64,000 nucleotides of DNA from Verrucomicrobiia bacterium (GCA_035946615.1 DASYZB010000034.1:1-64000), one strand, 5' to 3'. Positions 9,882 to 19,111 are shown, counted from the first letter of the stretch. Notes: generated by a model not told the origin, from the letters alone. Program-made: numbers and translations.

Positions 9882-10250
9882 ATGGCCTGGAAACGTAAAA
9901 TCACCGGAGGGATAGTGGTGTGGGTAGGCTACATGCTGTCGCCGCTCTCCTGGTGGAACGACCTGTTCGTCAATGTGCCCCTGGCGCTCGCGTTTGCGTG
10001 GGTGGTCAGCGCGTTGTATAAACCGGCGTTTGCGCCGGCGGTGGTGGTGGGGTATTGGCTGACCAACGTGCTGGGGTTCGTTCTGATGCACAAAGGCGCC
10101 GGGCAGGTCCTGTCGGATAAGCCGGTCAAGTACTCTCGGCGCGAGCTGGCCAAGGATGTGGTCATCTCGCTGGCTTACACCATCCTGATCCTCCTGTTGC
10201 TCAAATTCGGCGTCCTCAAGCCGCTGGGCAATTATCTCAAACCGCAATGA
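9882..10250 (+). CDS. Small integral membrane protein, unknown function
   Basis: 122 residues with about three hydrophobic segments (ITGGIVVWVGYMLSPLSWW; APAVVVGYWLTNVLGFVLMH; VVISLAYTILILLLLKFGVL). Basic residues flank the segments. The family is not recognised beyond a likely conserved membrane protein. The gene follows the TPR gene on the same strand after about 160 nt, and that gap shows nothing else. Confidence 0.6.
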   Translation: MAWKRKITGGIVVWVGYMLSPLSWWNDLFVNVPLALAFAWVVSALYKPAFAPAVVVGYWLTNVLGFVLMHKGAGQVLSDKPVKYSRRELAKDVVISLAYTILILLLLKFGVLKPLGNYLKPQ

Positions 10251-10280
10251 AGAAAACCAGAAACCAGAAAGCCGAAAGGC

Positions 10281-10904
10281 TCAGGGGTGCAGCAGTTGCG
10301 GGTTTTTGCGCAACAACATAATCGCCCCCAAGATGACAAATAGGAGCAACCCCAGCGCCAGCAGCGTCGCCAGCAGCTTCAACGCCCGCGCATGGCCAAA
10401 GGTGCGCGCCGTGCGCTGCCGCTCCGCTTCCATGAACAACGCAAACTCTCTGTCGGCTGAAATCACTTCCTCGATGTCCTCCTTCAGCTTCAACGTCAGC
10501 CAGCCCCCGCCCAGGCCCCGCCACGCCGCCGGCAGCTTTTCCAGCGCCTCGGGCCCCGCCTTGCCCAGCCCGCAATGGCTCCAGAACGGCGCCTCCTCCT
10601 GCGTCCACAACCGCACCAGGCCATGATTGGTGGCCACCGAATGAAGACGCTCCCAGAACATCGGGCGCAGCCCCTCGGCCATTGCGAAATCGGCGAACCC
10701 TTCGCTGTGAATCATCCCCTGCCGTTCCGCAATCTGCAACCCAATCGCCCCCAACACCTCCTCGGCCGGGCCGGTCGCCACCTGGAACTCCGTCACACGC
10801 CGCGACAGCTCATCGAGCGGGAACTGCATCGCCCCCCAAATCCCCATCAGTTGGGGCAGGTCATCCAGCGTGGCGCGCCGCACGCGGCAGTCGGCCGGTA
10901 TCAT
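10281..10904 (-). CDS. GNAT-like acetyltransferase with C-terminal membrane anchor
   Basis: 207 residues from the ATG at 10904; a longer start at 10946 is possible. The N-terminus (CRVRRATLDDLPQLMGIWG) is the usual beginning of a GNAT acetyltransferase, and the middle (TNHGLVRLWTQEEAPFWSHC) resembles its later strands. The classical acetyl-CoA loop is weak. A hydrophobic segment near the end (ALKLLATLLALGLLLFVILG) suggests tail anchoring, which is unusual for the fold. Convergent with the small membrane protein and divergent from xseB. Confidence 0.55.
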   Translation of the reverse strand: MIPADCRVRRATLDDLPQLMGIWGAMQFPLDELSRRVTEFQVATGPAEEVLGAIGLQIAERQGMIHSEGFADFAMAEGLRPMFWERLHSVATNHGLVRLWTQEEAPFWSHCGLGKAGPEALEKLPAAWRGLGGGWLTLKLKEDIEEVISADREFALFMEAERQRTARTFGHARALKLLATLLALGLLLFVILGAIMLLRKNPQLLHP

Positions 10905-11084
10905 CGCCAACACTGTAAAAACTCGAGGTCGCCTTTCAAAGAGCAAAGCGCGGCCGGCTGGAGCCGCCGTTCCGGACGCGCGGAACGCCGCCTTCAGGCG
11001 CCAGCGCCCCCCGCCAATAACCGATTCCGAATGCCACGACTACGGGCTGGACGCGCCCGGCCTTTTGTCTTAGGTTCCATTGTT

Positions 11085-11363
11085 GTGTCCAGTGCTCCTA
11101 AGAACGCGGGTCCCAACAACCCCGCACAAACTGAGAACCTGCCTTTCGAACAGGCCCTCAAGAAACTCGAGGCCATCGTCGAAGACATGGAAACCAATGA
11201 ATTGCCCCTCGATACCCTCCTGGCACGTTACCAGGAAGGCACGCTCTTAGCCAAGATCTGCCAAAACAAACTCGCCGAGGCCGAGGTCAAAATCCAGGTG
11301 CTCGAGAAAAAAGAACCCGGCCCACCACAACTCAAACCTTTCCCAGGCCCCAAGGGCGATTAA
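11085..11363 (+). CDS. xseB: Exodeoxyribonuclease VII small subunit
   Basis: 92 residues. The signature LPFEQALKKLEAIVEDMET and the following helix (LPLDTLLARYQEGTLLAK) match XseB, the small subunit that binds XseA to form exonuclease VII, a single-strand DNA nuclease. The GTG at 11085 is chosen; an in-frame ATG further upstream would add a basic non-family extension. The stop is 3 nt before the dxs start, an xseB-dxs arrangement known from many bacteria. xseA is not in the window. Confidence 0.88.
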   Translation: MSSAPKNAGPNNPAQTENLPFEQALKKLEAIVEDMETNELPLDTLLARYQEGTLLAKICQNKLAEAEVKIQVLEKKEPGPPQLKPFPGPKGD

Positions 11364-11366
11364 TCT

Positions 11367-13349
11367 ATGGGCCAATTCCTGCAAACGCTCGATAACCCGG
11401 CGCAGGTCAAAAAACTGTCCCTCGACCAGTTGCTGAAACTGGCCGAGGAAATCCGCCAGGAACTCATCGCCACACTGGCCCGCAACGGCGGCCACCTGGG
11501 CCCTAACCTCGGCGTCGTCGAACTCACCCTGGCCCTCCACTGCGTCTTCTCCACCCCCAAAGACAAGTTCATCTGGGATGTCAGCCACCAGGCCTACGTC
11601 CATAAACTCCTCACCGGTCGCCGCGCCCGCTTCCCCTCCATTCGCAGCACCGGCGGCCTCTGCGGCTTTGCACTCCGCTCCGAAAGCGAACACGATTGCT
11701 ACGGCGCCGCACACGCCGGCACCGCCCTCTCCGCCGCCCTCGGCTTCTGCGCCGCCCGCGACCAGCGCGCCTCCTCTGAACACGTCGTCGCTATCTTCGG
11801 CGACGCCGCTCTCACCAATGGCATCTCCTTTGAAGCCCTCAATAATATCGCCCATACCACCAAACGCTTCATCGGCATCCTCAACGATAACGAATGGAGC
11901 ATCGCCAAAAACGTCGGCGCCATCTCAAGCTACCTCAACAAGCTCATCACACACCCCTCCTACACCAAATTGGCCAAAGACTTCGAACGCTTCCTCCGCC
12001 GCCTCCCCAAAGGCGAGGTCGCCCTCAAACTCGCACACAAGGCCGAGGAAGGCTTCAAAAGCGCCCTCACCGAAGTCGCCCTCCAGCCCAACCCTGCCGT
12101 CATGGAATCCGACGGCCGCGGCGGCTACGGCAGCAGCCTCATCTTCGAGGAAATGGGCATCCGCTATTTAGGACCTATCGACGGACACAACCTCCCTCTG
12201 GTCATCTCCACCCTCGAATTCGCCAAAACCTGCGAGCAGCCCATCGTCATCCATGTCCTGACCAAAAAGGGCAAAGGCTTCGACGCCGCCCTCAAAAACC
12301 CCGAGAAATTCCACGGCCTCGGCCCCTACGACGTCGCCACCGGCGCTACCTTGCCCGCCAAACCCGGCGCCCCACCCAACTGGCAGGATGTCTTCGGCCA
12401 AACCATGGTCCGCCTTTGCCAAAAAAATGACCGCGTCGTTGGCATCACCGCCGCCATGCCCAGCGGCACCAGCCTCAAGCTCCTCGAAAAGGCCATGCCC
12501 AACCGCTATTACGATGTCGGCATCGCCGAAGAACACGCCGTCCTCTTCGCCTGCGGCATGGCCGCCATGGGCTTCCACCCCGTCTGCGCCATCTACTCCA
12601 CCTTCCTCCAGCGCGCCTACGATTGCATCGTCCACGATGCCGCCCTCCAGGACCTCCCCGTCACCTTCTGCATGGACCGCGCCGGCCTCTCCGCTCAGGA
12701 CGGCCCCACCCACCACGGCCTGTTCGACATCGCCTACCTCCGCCATGTCCCTAACTGCATCCTCATGGCCCCTAAAGATGAAGATGAACTGGCCGACATG
12801 ATGTTCACCGCCACTCAACAGCCCCATCCCGCCTTCATCCGCTACCCCCGCGGCCCGGCCGAAGGCGTACCCATCAAGGAACTCCCCCAAATCCTCCAAA
12901 TCGGCAAAGCCGAACTCATCCACGGCTTCCAAAACAACGGCGGCCGCAAAGTCGCCCTCTTCCCACTGGGCAACATGATGCGCCTCGGACGCCAGACCGC
13001 CTCCATCCTCGCCGCCGAGGGCTACGACGTCGCGCTCGTCAACCCGCGTTTCGCCAAACCCCTCGACGCCGGAGCCACCGAGTTCTTTGCCCGCTCCGCC
13101 GACGTCCTCGTCACCTTCGAAGACCACGTCCTCATGGGCGGCTATGGAAGCGCCGTGTTGGAATTCCTCAACCAAAAACGCATCTCCCTGCCCGTCGTTC
13201 AAATCGGCTGGCCCGACCAATTCATCGAACACGCCTCCACCGTCGAAGACCTCCGCCGCAAATACGGCCTCACCGCCGAGTCCGCCGCCGACAAAGTCCG
13301 CGCCGAATTCGCCAACGGCGCCCCCGTCCGCGAAAGCGTCGTGGCCTAG
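11367..13349 (+). CDS. dxs: 1-deoxy-D-xylulose-5-phosphate synthase
   Basis: Thiamin-diphosphate enzyme joining pyruvate and glyceraldehyde-3-phosphate, first step of the MEP isoprenoid pathway. 660 residues. Visible are the N-terminal NGGHLGPNLGVVELTLALH, the ThDP/metal motif GDAALTNGISFEALNN, GYDVA in the C-terminal domain, the catalytic-Glu motif DVGIAEEHAVLFACG, and AGLSAQDGPTHHGLFD. The ThDP motif has Ala-Leu-Thr-Asn where many family members have Ala-Leu-Thr-Gly, and the usual GHSSTS-type stretch is replaced by YGAAHAGTALSAALG. The gene is strongly biased to C-ending codons, so its sense strand is C-rich. Coupled to xseB. Confidence 0.93.
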   Translation: MGQFLQTLDNPAQVKKLSLDQLLKLAEEIRQELIATLARNGGHLGPNLGVVELTLALHCVFSTPKDKFIWDVSHQAYVHKLLTGRRARFPSIRSTGGLCGFALRSESEHDCYGAAHAGTALSAALGFCAARDQRASSEHVVAIFGDAALTNGISFEALNNIAHTTKRFIGILNDNEWSIAKNVGAISSYLNKLITHPSYTKLAKDFERFLRRLPKGEVALKLAHKAEEGFKSALTEVALQPNPAVMESDGRGGYGSSLIFEEMGIRYLGPIDGHNLPLVISTLEFAKTCEQPIVIHVLTKKGKGFDAALKNPEKFHGLGPYDVATGATLPAKPGAPPNWQDVFGQTMVRLCQKNDRVVGITAAMPSGTSLKLLEKAMPNRYYDVGIAEEHAVLFACGMAAMGFHPVCAIYSTFLQRAYDCIVHDAALQDLPVTFCMDRAGLSAQDGPTHHGLFDIAYLRHVPNCILMAPKDEDELADMMFTATQQPHPAFIRYPRGPAEGVPIKELPQILQIGKAELIHGFQNNGGRKVALFPLGNMMRLGRQTASILAAEGYDVALVNPRFAKPLDAGATEFFARSADVLVTFEDHVLMGGYGSAVLEFLNQKRISLPVVQIGWPDQFIEHASTVEDLRRKYGLTAESAADKVRAEFANGAPVRESVVA

Positions 13350-13369
13350 GGAGCTATGCAAAGTCAAAG

Positions 13370-13420
13370 CCTTTTCGTTCTTTCCGTTCTTTGCGCTCTT
13401 TTGCGCTCTTTTGCGCCTGA
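13370..13420. repeat. TTTGCG-rich short tandem repeat (dispersed family)
   Basis: A run built on TTGCGCTCTT repeated two to three times directly after dxs. Related TTTGCGTTC...TTTTGCG stretches occur near 29530-29560, 32424-32453 and 37310-37330, always in intergenic DNA. Confidence 0.55.
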
Positions 13421-13460
13421 ACCGTCATAGCTCACTGTTTATGCGACCGCCGCGAGCCAA

Positions 13461-13525
13461 ACTGAAGTCCCGCAGGGACGATATGAGAATAGCCCAGGGC
13501 AAGCGAAGCGCCGCCCTGGGTCGGG
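13461..13525. repeat. REP-like double hairpin
   Basis: A palindrome GTCCCGCAGGGAC at 13467-13479, then a stem CCCAGGGC (13493-13500) with its complement GCCCTGGG (13513-13520). Both lie in the dxs-carB spacer. The layout resembles REP-type elements; it could also act as a transcription terminator after dxs. Confidence 0.6.
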
Positions 13526-13564
13526 GCGCCAAAATGATTTTCTCTTTTTTCCCTTCCGGTGAAG

Positions 13565-13666
13565 AAGAACCAGATCACAACATTCGACAATTCATCGGCT
13601 CGGCTCTCCCTCGAAAGGAGCCTGCATTGCGAAAAGCCCGCCGATTTTTGCAAGAACCCCGATGCT
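13565..13666. repeat. 102-bp direct repeat, copy 1
   Basis: Matches 13761-13862 almost base for base, with a handful of substitutions and an offset of 196 bp. It contains no convincing gene. The palindromic element at 13670-13696 separates the two copies. Confidence 0.8.
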
Positions 13667-13669
13667 TCT

Positions 13670-13696
13670 CCCTCTCCCCTTCCGAAGGGAAGAGGG
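13670..13696. repeat. Palindromic GC-rich element (intergenic)
   Basis: CCCTCTCCCCTTCC then GAAGGGAAGAGGG, a near-perfect palindrome with 12-13 bp arms, followed by a second G-rich arm to about 13712. Same family as 472, 3127 and 43438. Confidence 0.8.
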
Positions 13697-13760
13697 CCGG
13701 GGGAGAGGGGTCCCATTCAATGCGCGCGCCCATTGCTTACGTTTTCCAGAAATGAAGAAT

Positions 13761-13862
13761 AAGAACCGGATCCCAACATTTGACAATTCATCGGCTCGGC
13801 TCTCCCTCGAAAGCAGCCTGCATTGCGCAAAGCCCGCCGATTTTTGCAAGAACCCCGATGCT
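13761..13862. repeat. 102-bp direct repeat, copy 2
   Basis: Second copy of the 13565-13666 repeat. It ends about 40 bp from the stop codon of carB, which is on the opposite strand. Confidence 0.8.
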
Positions 13863-13901
13863 GCGTCAGGATATATTCATTACGGTCGCCCTTCGGCTTC
13901 C

Positions 13902-15410
13902 CTACATCCCCTTTGTTGCGGCCAGTTCCTCCTCAAAATCCACAATTTCTTTGATTTGGGTCAGGAACCAGGGGTCGATCTTTGTCAATTGAAACATCTC
14001 TTCGATGCTGAAGCCGGCGCGCAGCGCGTGTCTCAGGAAGAAAACGCGCTCGGCATTGGGCGCGCTCAGCCTCTGCACAATCAGCTCCCGCGGCAGGATG
14101 TCGCGGTCCCCATAAAGAGTTTCCCCTACCCGCCAGGGCTTTCCGTCGCCCCCCAGGCCAGAGCGCCCAATTTCCAGCGAACGCAGCGCTTTCTGCAGCG
14201 ATTCCTTGAAGGTGCGTCCGATGGCCATCGCCTCGCCCACGCTCTTCATCTGCGTGTTCAGCGTCGGGTCGGCCTGGGCGAATTTCTCGAATGCGAAGCG
14301 CGGCGCCTTGGTAACGACGTAATCAATGGTCGGCTCGAAACTGGCCGGAGTGACCCGCGTGATGTCGTTGCGTATCTCATCGAGCAGATAGCCCACGGCC
14401 AGTTTGGCCGCGATTTTGGCTATGGGAAACCCAGTCGCCTTCGACGCCAAGGCCGACGAGCGCGACACGCGCGGGTTCATCTCGATGATGACCATTCTCC
14501 CATTGGCCGGATTGACGGCGAACTGGATGTTCGAGCCGCCCGTCTCCACACCAACGGCCCGAATCACGGCAAACGAGGCGTCGCGCATGACCTGGTACTC
14601 TTTGTCGGTAAGGGTCTGGATGGGGGCCACGGTGATGGAATCGCCGGTGTGCACGCCCATCGGATCGAAATTCTCAATCGAACAGACGATCACGCAGTTG
14701 TCCTTGCGGTCGCGCATGACCTCCATCTCGAATTCCTTCCAGCCCAGCAACGATTCTTCGATGAGGATTTCCGAGACAGGGGAGAATTCCAGCCCCCGTT
14801 TGGCGATGCCATCGAACTCCTCGCGATTGTAGGCGATGCCGCCCCCGGTGCCCCCGAGGGTGAAGGCGGGCCGAATAATAAGGGGCAAGCGCCCTATCTC
14901 TTCGGCTATCTCTCGCGCCTGGGCCAGCGAATGGGCCGTGCCGCTGATGGGCACGTCCAGGCCGATGGAAATCATCAGGTCCTTGAATACCTGGCGGTCT
15001 TCGCCGCGTTCGATCGCTGCGGCATTGGCCCCAATCATCTCGATGCCAAACTTGTCCAGCGTGCCATTGCGAAACAACTCCATGGCGGTGTTGAGGGCCG
15101 TTTGCCCGCCCAGCGTGGGGAGCAGCACCAGCTTGCCTTTGGCTCCGTCCCGGCGCATCTCTTCGGCTTCTCTCGCGATGATTTTTTGCACGCACTCGGG
15201 AGTGATGGGCTCGATATAGGTGCGATCCGCGAACTCCGGGTCGGTCATGATGGTGGCCGGATTCGAGTTGACGAGGATAACGCGGTAGCCCTCTTCCCTC
15301 AGGGCTTTGCAGGCCTGGGTGCCGGAGTAATCGAACTCGCAGGCCTGCCCGATGATGATTGGACCGGCGCCGATTATCAGAACCGAATGGATGTCCGCGC
15401 GTTTGGGCAT
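13902..15410 (-). CDS. carB: Carbamoyl-phosphate synthase large chain, N-terminal half only
   Basis: 502 residues, while full CarB is about 1070. Start [20 protein letters not shown] is classic. ATP-grasp signatures follow: [53 protein letters not shown], and [20 protein letters not shown]. The protein ends after [18 protein letters not shown], within the region corresponding to the oligomerisation domain, so the carbamoyl-phosphate domain and allosteric domain are missing. No other frame downstream continues the family. Split CarB is known in some archaea and Aquifex; here the end abuts a repeat-rich spacer, so a natural split or a truncation are both possible. It follows cobA-hemD on the same strand after 65 nt. 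Confidence 0.9.
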   Translation of the reverse strand: MPKRADIHSVLIIGAGPIIIGQACEFDYSGTQACKALREEGYRVILVNSNPATIMTDPEFADRTYIEPITPECVQKIIAREAEEMRRDGAKGKLVLLPTLGGQTALNTAMELFRNGTLDKFGIEMIGANAAAIERGEDRQVFKDLMISIGLDVPISGTAHSLAQAREIAEEIGRLPLIIRPAFTLGGTGGGIAYNREEFDGIAKRGLEFSPVSEILIEESLLGWKEFEMEVMRDRKDNCVIVCSIENFDPMGVHTGDSITVAPIQTLTDKEYQVMRDASFAVIRAVGVETGGSNIQFAVNPANGRMVIIEMNPRVSRSSALASKATGFPIAKIAAKLAVGYLLDEIRNDITRVTPASFEPTIDYVVTKAPRFAFEKFAQADPTLNTQMKSVGEAMAIGRTFKESLQKALRSLEIGRSGLGGDGKPWRVGETLYGDRDILPRELIVQRLSAPNAERVFFLRHALRAGFSIEEMFQLTKIDPWFLTQIKEIVDFEEELAATKGM

Positions 15411-15475
15411 TGGGCGCCCAGAATTAACAGTATCGCCCCCCCTTTGGCAAGGCCGGCGCGGACAGCCAAGAACTC

Positions 15476-16999
15476 TCAAATGGACCGTTTCGCTTTACAC
15501 AAAGCAACCAGGCAGTCCACCAGGCCCGGGATGGTGTGGGACTTGGCTTCGACGGCAGGCTTGAGGCCCAGGGCCGCCAGGGCCGCCGAGGTTTCCGGAC
15601 CGATGGAGGCCACTTTTAACTGGGGAAACTTCTTCAGCAATTGCGGCAACTCGAACCGGGCGTGAAAATGTTCAACGGTTGAGGCGCTGGTGAAGGTAAT
15701 CCAGTCAGCGCCGCTTTCCAGCAGCCGGGCAGCGGCGCCTCCAGGATCCGCCGTATCGGGCGCCGTGCGATAAATGGCGATGTCATCCACTATAGCACCC
15801 ATGGCTTCGAGCGCTGCGGGCAGTTCGCGGTTGGCGACCTCAGCGCGCAGCAGGCAGATTTTGAGATTCTCGACGCTCTCGTATTCGGCAAAGGCTTCCG
15901 CAATCGAGGAGGCCAGCGCATCGTCCGGCATCAAGTCCACCTGGAGATGCAACTCTTTGAGCTTGCCGGCGGTGGCTGGGCCAATGGCCGCAATGCGCGC
16001 CCCGCCGATGTCGCGCATATCATGAAAGTGCCTGAAAAAATAATCAAAAAACCTTGTGACCCCGTTGGGGCTTGTGAAAACCAGCCAGTCGTAAGAGTTC
16101 AGTTCGAGAAGGGCATCGACCAAACCCTGCGGCTTGGAAGGCGGCTCGATTTTAATAGTGGGGATTTCGAGTGTCTCCGCGCCCAGTTCCTGGAGCCGGC
16201 GCGAGAGTTGAGGGGCCTGTTCCTTCGAGCGCGTCACCACCACGCGCCGCCCAAAGAGAGGGCGCTGCTCGAACCAGTTGAGTTTGGAGCGCAGTTTGAC
16301 CACCTCGCCGATTACCGCGACGGTCGGGGGGCCGATCTTGGTGTTGGCGGCGACCTGGGCGATGGTGCCCAGCGTCCCCTCAATAGACTGCTGCCGGCCA
16401 GTAGTGCCCCAGCGCACCATGGCCACGGGCGTCGCGGCGTTCATCCCATGCCCAACGAGAGTTTCGGCAATTTGGCCTATCCGGTCTGTCCCCATCATGA
16501 TGACCTTTGTGCCCGGGGTCCTTGCAACCTGCGCCCAATCGATATGGGAGGCCTCCTTGGCCGGGTCTTCGTGGCCGGTGATCAGGGTCAACTTCGAACA
16601 AAAATCCCGGTGAGTGAGGGGGACCCCGGCATAATTGGGCACAGCAACAAAGGAAGACACCCCGGGCACAACTTCAAAAGGAACGCCCGCATCGGCCAGT
16701 TGTTCGGCTTCTTCGCCGCCGCGTCCAAAAACGTAGGGGTCCCCGCCCTTGAGGCGCACGACAGTTTTGCCCTGGCGCGCCTTATCGATGAGCAACTGAT
16801 TGAGTTGCGGCTGTGGGATCGCATGGTCGCGGGCGCGTTTGCCGCCGTAAATGATTTCGGCGGACGCCGGGGCCAGGGCGAGCAGCTCCGCATTAACCAA
16901 AGCGTCGTACACGACGACGTCGGCCCGCCCGAGCAACTCGGCTCCGCGCAGCGTCAGCAGGCCGGCGTCACCGGGTCCAGCGCCAACCAGATAAACCAT
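15476..16999 (-). CDS. Fused uroporphyrinogen-III C-methyltransferase and uroporphyrinogen-III synthase
   Basis: 507 residues. Residues about 1-245 are a SAM-dependent uroporphyrinogen-III methyltransferase (CobA/SUMT): [40 protein letters not shown], and [10 protein letters not shown]. Residues about 265-507 are Hem[40 protein letters not shown], and [13 protein letters not shown]. One polypeptide thus makes uroporphyrinogen III and methylates it toward sirohaem/cobalamin precursors. Such fusions are known in several phyla. Start at 16999 gives the standard [11 protein letters not shown]; the longer form to 17068 reads through a non-family leader. Probably co-transcribed with carB. Confidence 0.94.
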   Translation of the reverse strand: MVYLVGAGPGDAGLLTLRGAELLGRADVVVYDALVNAELLALAPASAEIIYGGKRARDHAIPQPQLNQLLIDKARQGKTVVRLKGGDPYVFGRGGEEAEQLADAGVPFEVVPGVSSFVAVPNYAGVPLTHRDFCSKLTLITGHEDPAKEASHIDWAQVARTPGTKVIMMGTDRIGQIAETLVGHGMNAATPVAMVRWGTTGRQQSIEGTLGTIAQVAANTKIGPPTVAVIGEVVKLRSKLNWFEQRPLFGRRVVVTRSKEQAPQLSRRLQELGAETLEIPTIKIEPPSKPQGLVDALLELNSYDWLVFTSPNGVTRFFDYFFRHFHDMRDIGGARIAAIGPATAGKLKELHLQVDLMPDDALASSIAEAFAEYESVENLKICLLRAEVANRELPAALEAMGAIVDDIAIYRTAPDTADPGGAAARLLESGADWITFTSASTVEHFHARFELPQLLKKFPQLKVASIGPETSAALAALGLKPAVEAKSHTIPGLVDCLVALCKAKRSI

Positions 17000-17105
17000 G
17001 GCGTTTGATTTCAAGCCGGGACACTGTATGCGGGAAAAGTGGGAGCCGCAATGCGGCAGGGAGAGCAAACTTCACACGACGCTTCGCGCGCACCGGCGCC
17101 GGGGT

Positions 17106-17208
17106 TGTAGGAGACGACGTAAGGAGTCTCTGATCAAGATTGTCAGATGGCCGCTTTTGGTTCACCCGGAAGTTGCTGATCAGAGACTCCTTACGCTCGT
17201 CTCCTACA
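17106..17208. repeat. MITE-like element with terminal inverted repeats, copy 1
   Basis: 103 bp bounded by TGTAGGAGACGACGTAAGG and its inverted complement; arms of about 31 bp are near-perfect, with one inserted base in the right arm. Copies at 35143-35243 and 47249-47333. The sequence on the right side (to about 17241) is also shared, in inverted orientation, with 47213-47248, so the mobile unit may be longer than the inverted repeat. Confidence 0.85.
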
Positions 17209-17255
17209 CTCAGGAATGGCGGCTCGATGCTTCGACTCTGCCATTTGCCCAGTGC

Positions 17256-18128
17256 TCAGGGCTGGACGGTTTCGTACACGGTCACGCCGTTCTGCATCAC
17301 AGCCAGGAAGTACGCTCCGTCAGCCTGATAATAAATGGCCCCGTTAATGTTGACGGGCACCGCGCCCGGAGGCAGGTAGGTGATAATAATCCCCGGGGGC
17401 GGCGCCACTACGACGAAGCCCTGGGGCTCCTGCAAGTAAAAAGCACCCGCCGCGTAATAATACACCGTTGGTCCGACCGGAATGGCTTCGGCCCCCGGGG
17501 GTGGTTGGGGAACGACCGCCCCGAGGGGTGGAGTTACGACGATGTACCCGGAGGAGGAGGGTTGATAATAAACGCCCTGATAATAATCATAAGGGTTCCC
17601 GCCGACGTAAAGCGGGACGTAGCCGGCGGGGACCGCTCCCAGCACGGCTCCGAGCGAATAATTGTTCCAATAATAGCCGTGCCGGCGCTCCTCGTCGAAA
17701 TCCCGGATACGCGGCTCGTATCCTCCCTCAACTTCAGGCCCTCGGGCGACCGCGCCGCCTCCTTCGAAATGGCGCTCCTCTTCGGGTCTCCTCTCAGGCT
17801 CGGGCCGCCGGCCTTCGGCGATGGCGGGCCTGCGCCCTTCTGGGACAACAGGGCTGCGCCCGCGCTCTTCCTGACGATTGAAAGCCGGGCGCGAACTCGG
17901 CGCGCGCGCGGCGGGCGCCCTACCCGGAGCGCGGCTGGCGGGGGCGGAACGTTGCGGAGCGCTGCGGTTATTGCCGCGAATGCTGCCCCACTGCGCCTGC
18001 GCCTGCGCCATCGCAAGCAGGATTACCAGCGTCCTGAGCCAGAACGCGATTAAACGCCGGCTCGATTTCCTCGCCGCCGGCAGCGAAGCAACGCGCGGGT
18101 TCGTTGGATTGCTTTTAACGGCATTCAT
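17256..18128 (-). CDS. Exported Pro/Gly/Tyr-rich protein, DUF6515-like
   Basis: 290 residues. A hydrophobic signal segment (FWLRTLVILLAMAQAQAQ, after a basic leader) is followed by an Arg/Pro/Glu-rich linker (about 50-140). The C-terminal region repeats a YYY...GY-x-VV-x-PP-x-G pattern (YYQPSSSGYIVVTPPLGAV; GFVVVAPPPGIIITYLPPGA), which I associate with DUF6515. It follows the DUF2092 gene by 9 nt on the same strand, so the two form an operon. Probably an envelope protein of unknown role. The linker has low-complexity composition. Confidence 0.7.
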   Translation of the reverse strand: MNAVKSNPTNPRVASLPAARKSSRRLIAFWLRTLVILLAMAQAQAQWGSIRGNNRSAPQRSAPASRAPGRAPAARAPSSRPAFNRQEERGRSPVVPEGRRPAIAEGRRPEPERRPEEERHFEGGGAVARGPEVEGGYEPRIRDFDEERRHGYYWNNYSLGAVLGAVPAGYVPLYVGGNPYDYYQGVYYQPSSSGYIVVTPPLGAVVPQPPPGAEAIPVGPTVYYYAAGAFYLQEPQGFVVVAPPPGIIITYLPPGAVPVNINGAIYYQADGAYFLAVMQNGVTVYETVQP

Positions 18129-18137
18129 AAATATGCG

Positions 18138-18935
18138 TTATTTTGTTTGCGCTCCGGCTGATGACTCCTGCTGCGTGCCAGTCGCTGCGGCTTGTTGCTG
18201 GGCGACGTCTTTTCGCATTGGGATTTTCAGCGCGCCTTCAGGCGCCTCAAACGCAAATGCGGCGTCAGAAATGCGGTCCGACATATCCCATTGGGTAATC
18301 AAAGCCGTGAATTCAGGCTGGCCGGGCTCATTTTTCTGCGTGATAACGAATTTGCGAATCAGCGGTTGGGGTCCGTCCTGAATCCAAACCTGCCAATCAA
18401 TGTTATCCTGGACAAAGGCCAGGTGATGGCAACTAAAGCCCATGGCAGCGGACAAGCCGAAGTACATTCCTTTGCGCACCTTGGCGATGGCGTTGGCGTA
18501 GGGGTCGCTCAGTGCCAGGTCCATTAACGGCAGGTCAATCCCATACTCATCGTGGATGGTGTCCAGAGCGGCGTCCAAACTGGGGGGCATCGGCGCGGTG
18601 CTGTAAAAATTTCGCTTCCCATCCAGCACCGTGAGAGACTTGCCGTCATACCAGAATTGCCGCTGGACGTAGGATGAGTGGATATTCATGTGCAGCCCAT
18701 TGGGTCGTTTGACTTGAAGTTCCACCTGGCGGGTGAATTGGAGCTTTTCGCCTTCGGGATTGATGTGTTCGCGCCAGACCTCGGCTGTCAGGCCGAAATA
18801 GGGGGCTTGGGCCATGTATTGGCAGGCGGCCCGAAGGACCTCCTCAGCCCGTGGGGCAATATTGGTTTGATCCTGCGCTTTTGCGCCACTCATTCCACAC
18901 AGGAGGCCGACGCTGATCCAGAATAAAGTTTTCAT
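18138..18935 (-). CDS. Exported DUF2092-type protein
   Basis: 265 residues with signal peptide MKTLFWISVGLLCGMSGAKA. The body shows the DUF2092 pattern: LRAACQYMAQAPYFGLTAEV, VQRQFWYDGKSLTVLDGKRN, DALDTIHDEYGIDLPLMDL. This family is thought to be periplasmic and related to LolA/LolB-like folds (family knowledge, uncertain). The start at 18935 is preferred because it begins the signal peptide. First gene of an operon with the DUF6515-like gene; such a pair suggests a joint envelope function. Confidence 0.78.
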   Translation of the reverse strand: MKTLFWISVGLLCGMSGAKAQDQTNIAPRAEEVLRAACQYMAQAPYFGLTAEVWREHINPEGEKLQFTRQVELQVKRPNGLHMNIHSSYVQRQFWYDGKSLTVLDGKRNFYSTAPMPPSLDAALDTIHDEYGIDLPLMDLALSDPYANAIAKVRKGMYFGLSAAMGFSCHHLAFVQDNIDWQVWIQDGPQPLIRKFVITQKNEPGQPEFTALITQWDMSDRISDAAFAFEAPEGALKIPMRKDVAQQQAAATGTQQESSAGAQTK

Positions 18936-19048
18936 TCGATTATCGCCCGAGATTCGGCTGAGCCTCAATGTTCCTGAGACCTCCTGCTTACCATACAAAG
19001 GGAATCAGTTATTTGCAGCGAGGGTGATTGCCCCAGGGCGCGCCTCAT

Positions 19049-19111
19049 CTTCCTTTGTCGGAAACCGGCCAGGGCCAGCGAAGTCTCCGACAAGGTTTCC
19101 GACAAAGGAAG
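19049..19111. promoter_or_regulatory. 18-bp perfect inverted repeat in the GMC-operon leader
   Basis: CTTCCTTTGTCGGAAACC (19049-19066) is exactly complementary to 19094-19111, separated by 27 bp. It lies upstream of the GMC dehydrogenase gene. It could be a terminator for the divergent side, a regulator site or a small mobile element. Confidence 0.6.

Noticed and set aside
12168-13367. 399-residue minus-strand ORF over dxs
   Set aside because: It mirrors the C-rich codon use of dxs; composition (Gly/Val/Glu) is an artefact.
13662-15665. 667-residue plus-strand ORF over carB
   Set aside because: It is antisense to CarB, whose ATP-grasp motifs are unmistakable.
17106-17208. CRISPR repeat
   Set aside because: Copies are far apart, singly placed and palindromic; no spacer array or cas genes were seen.
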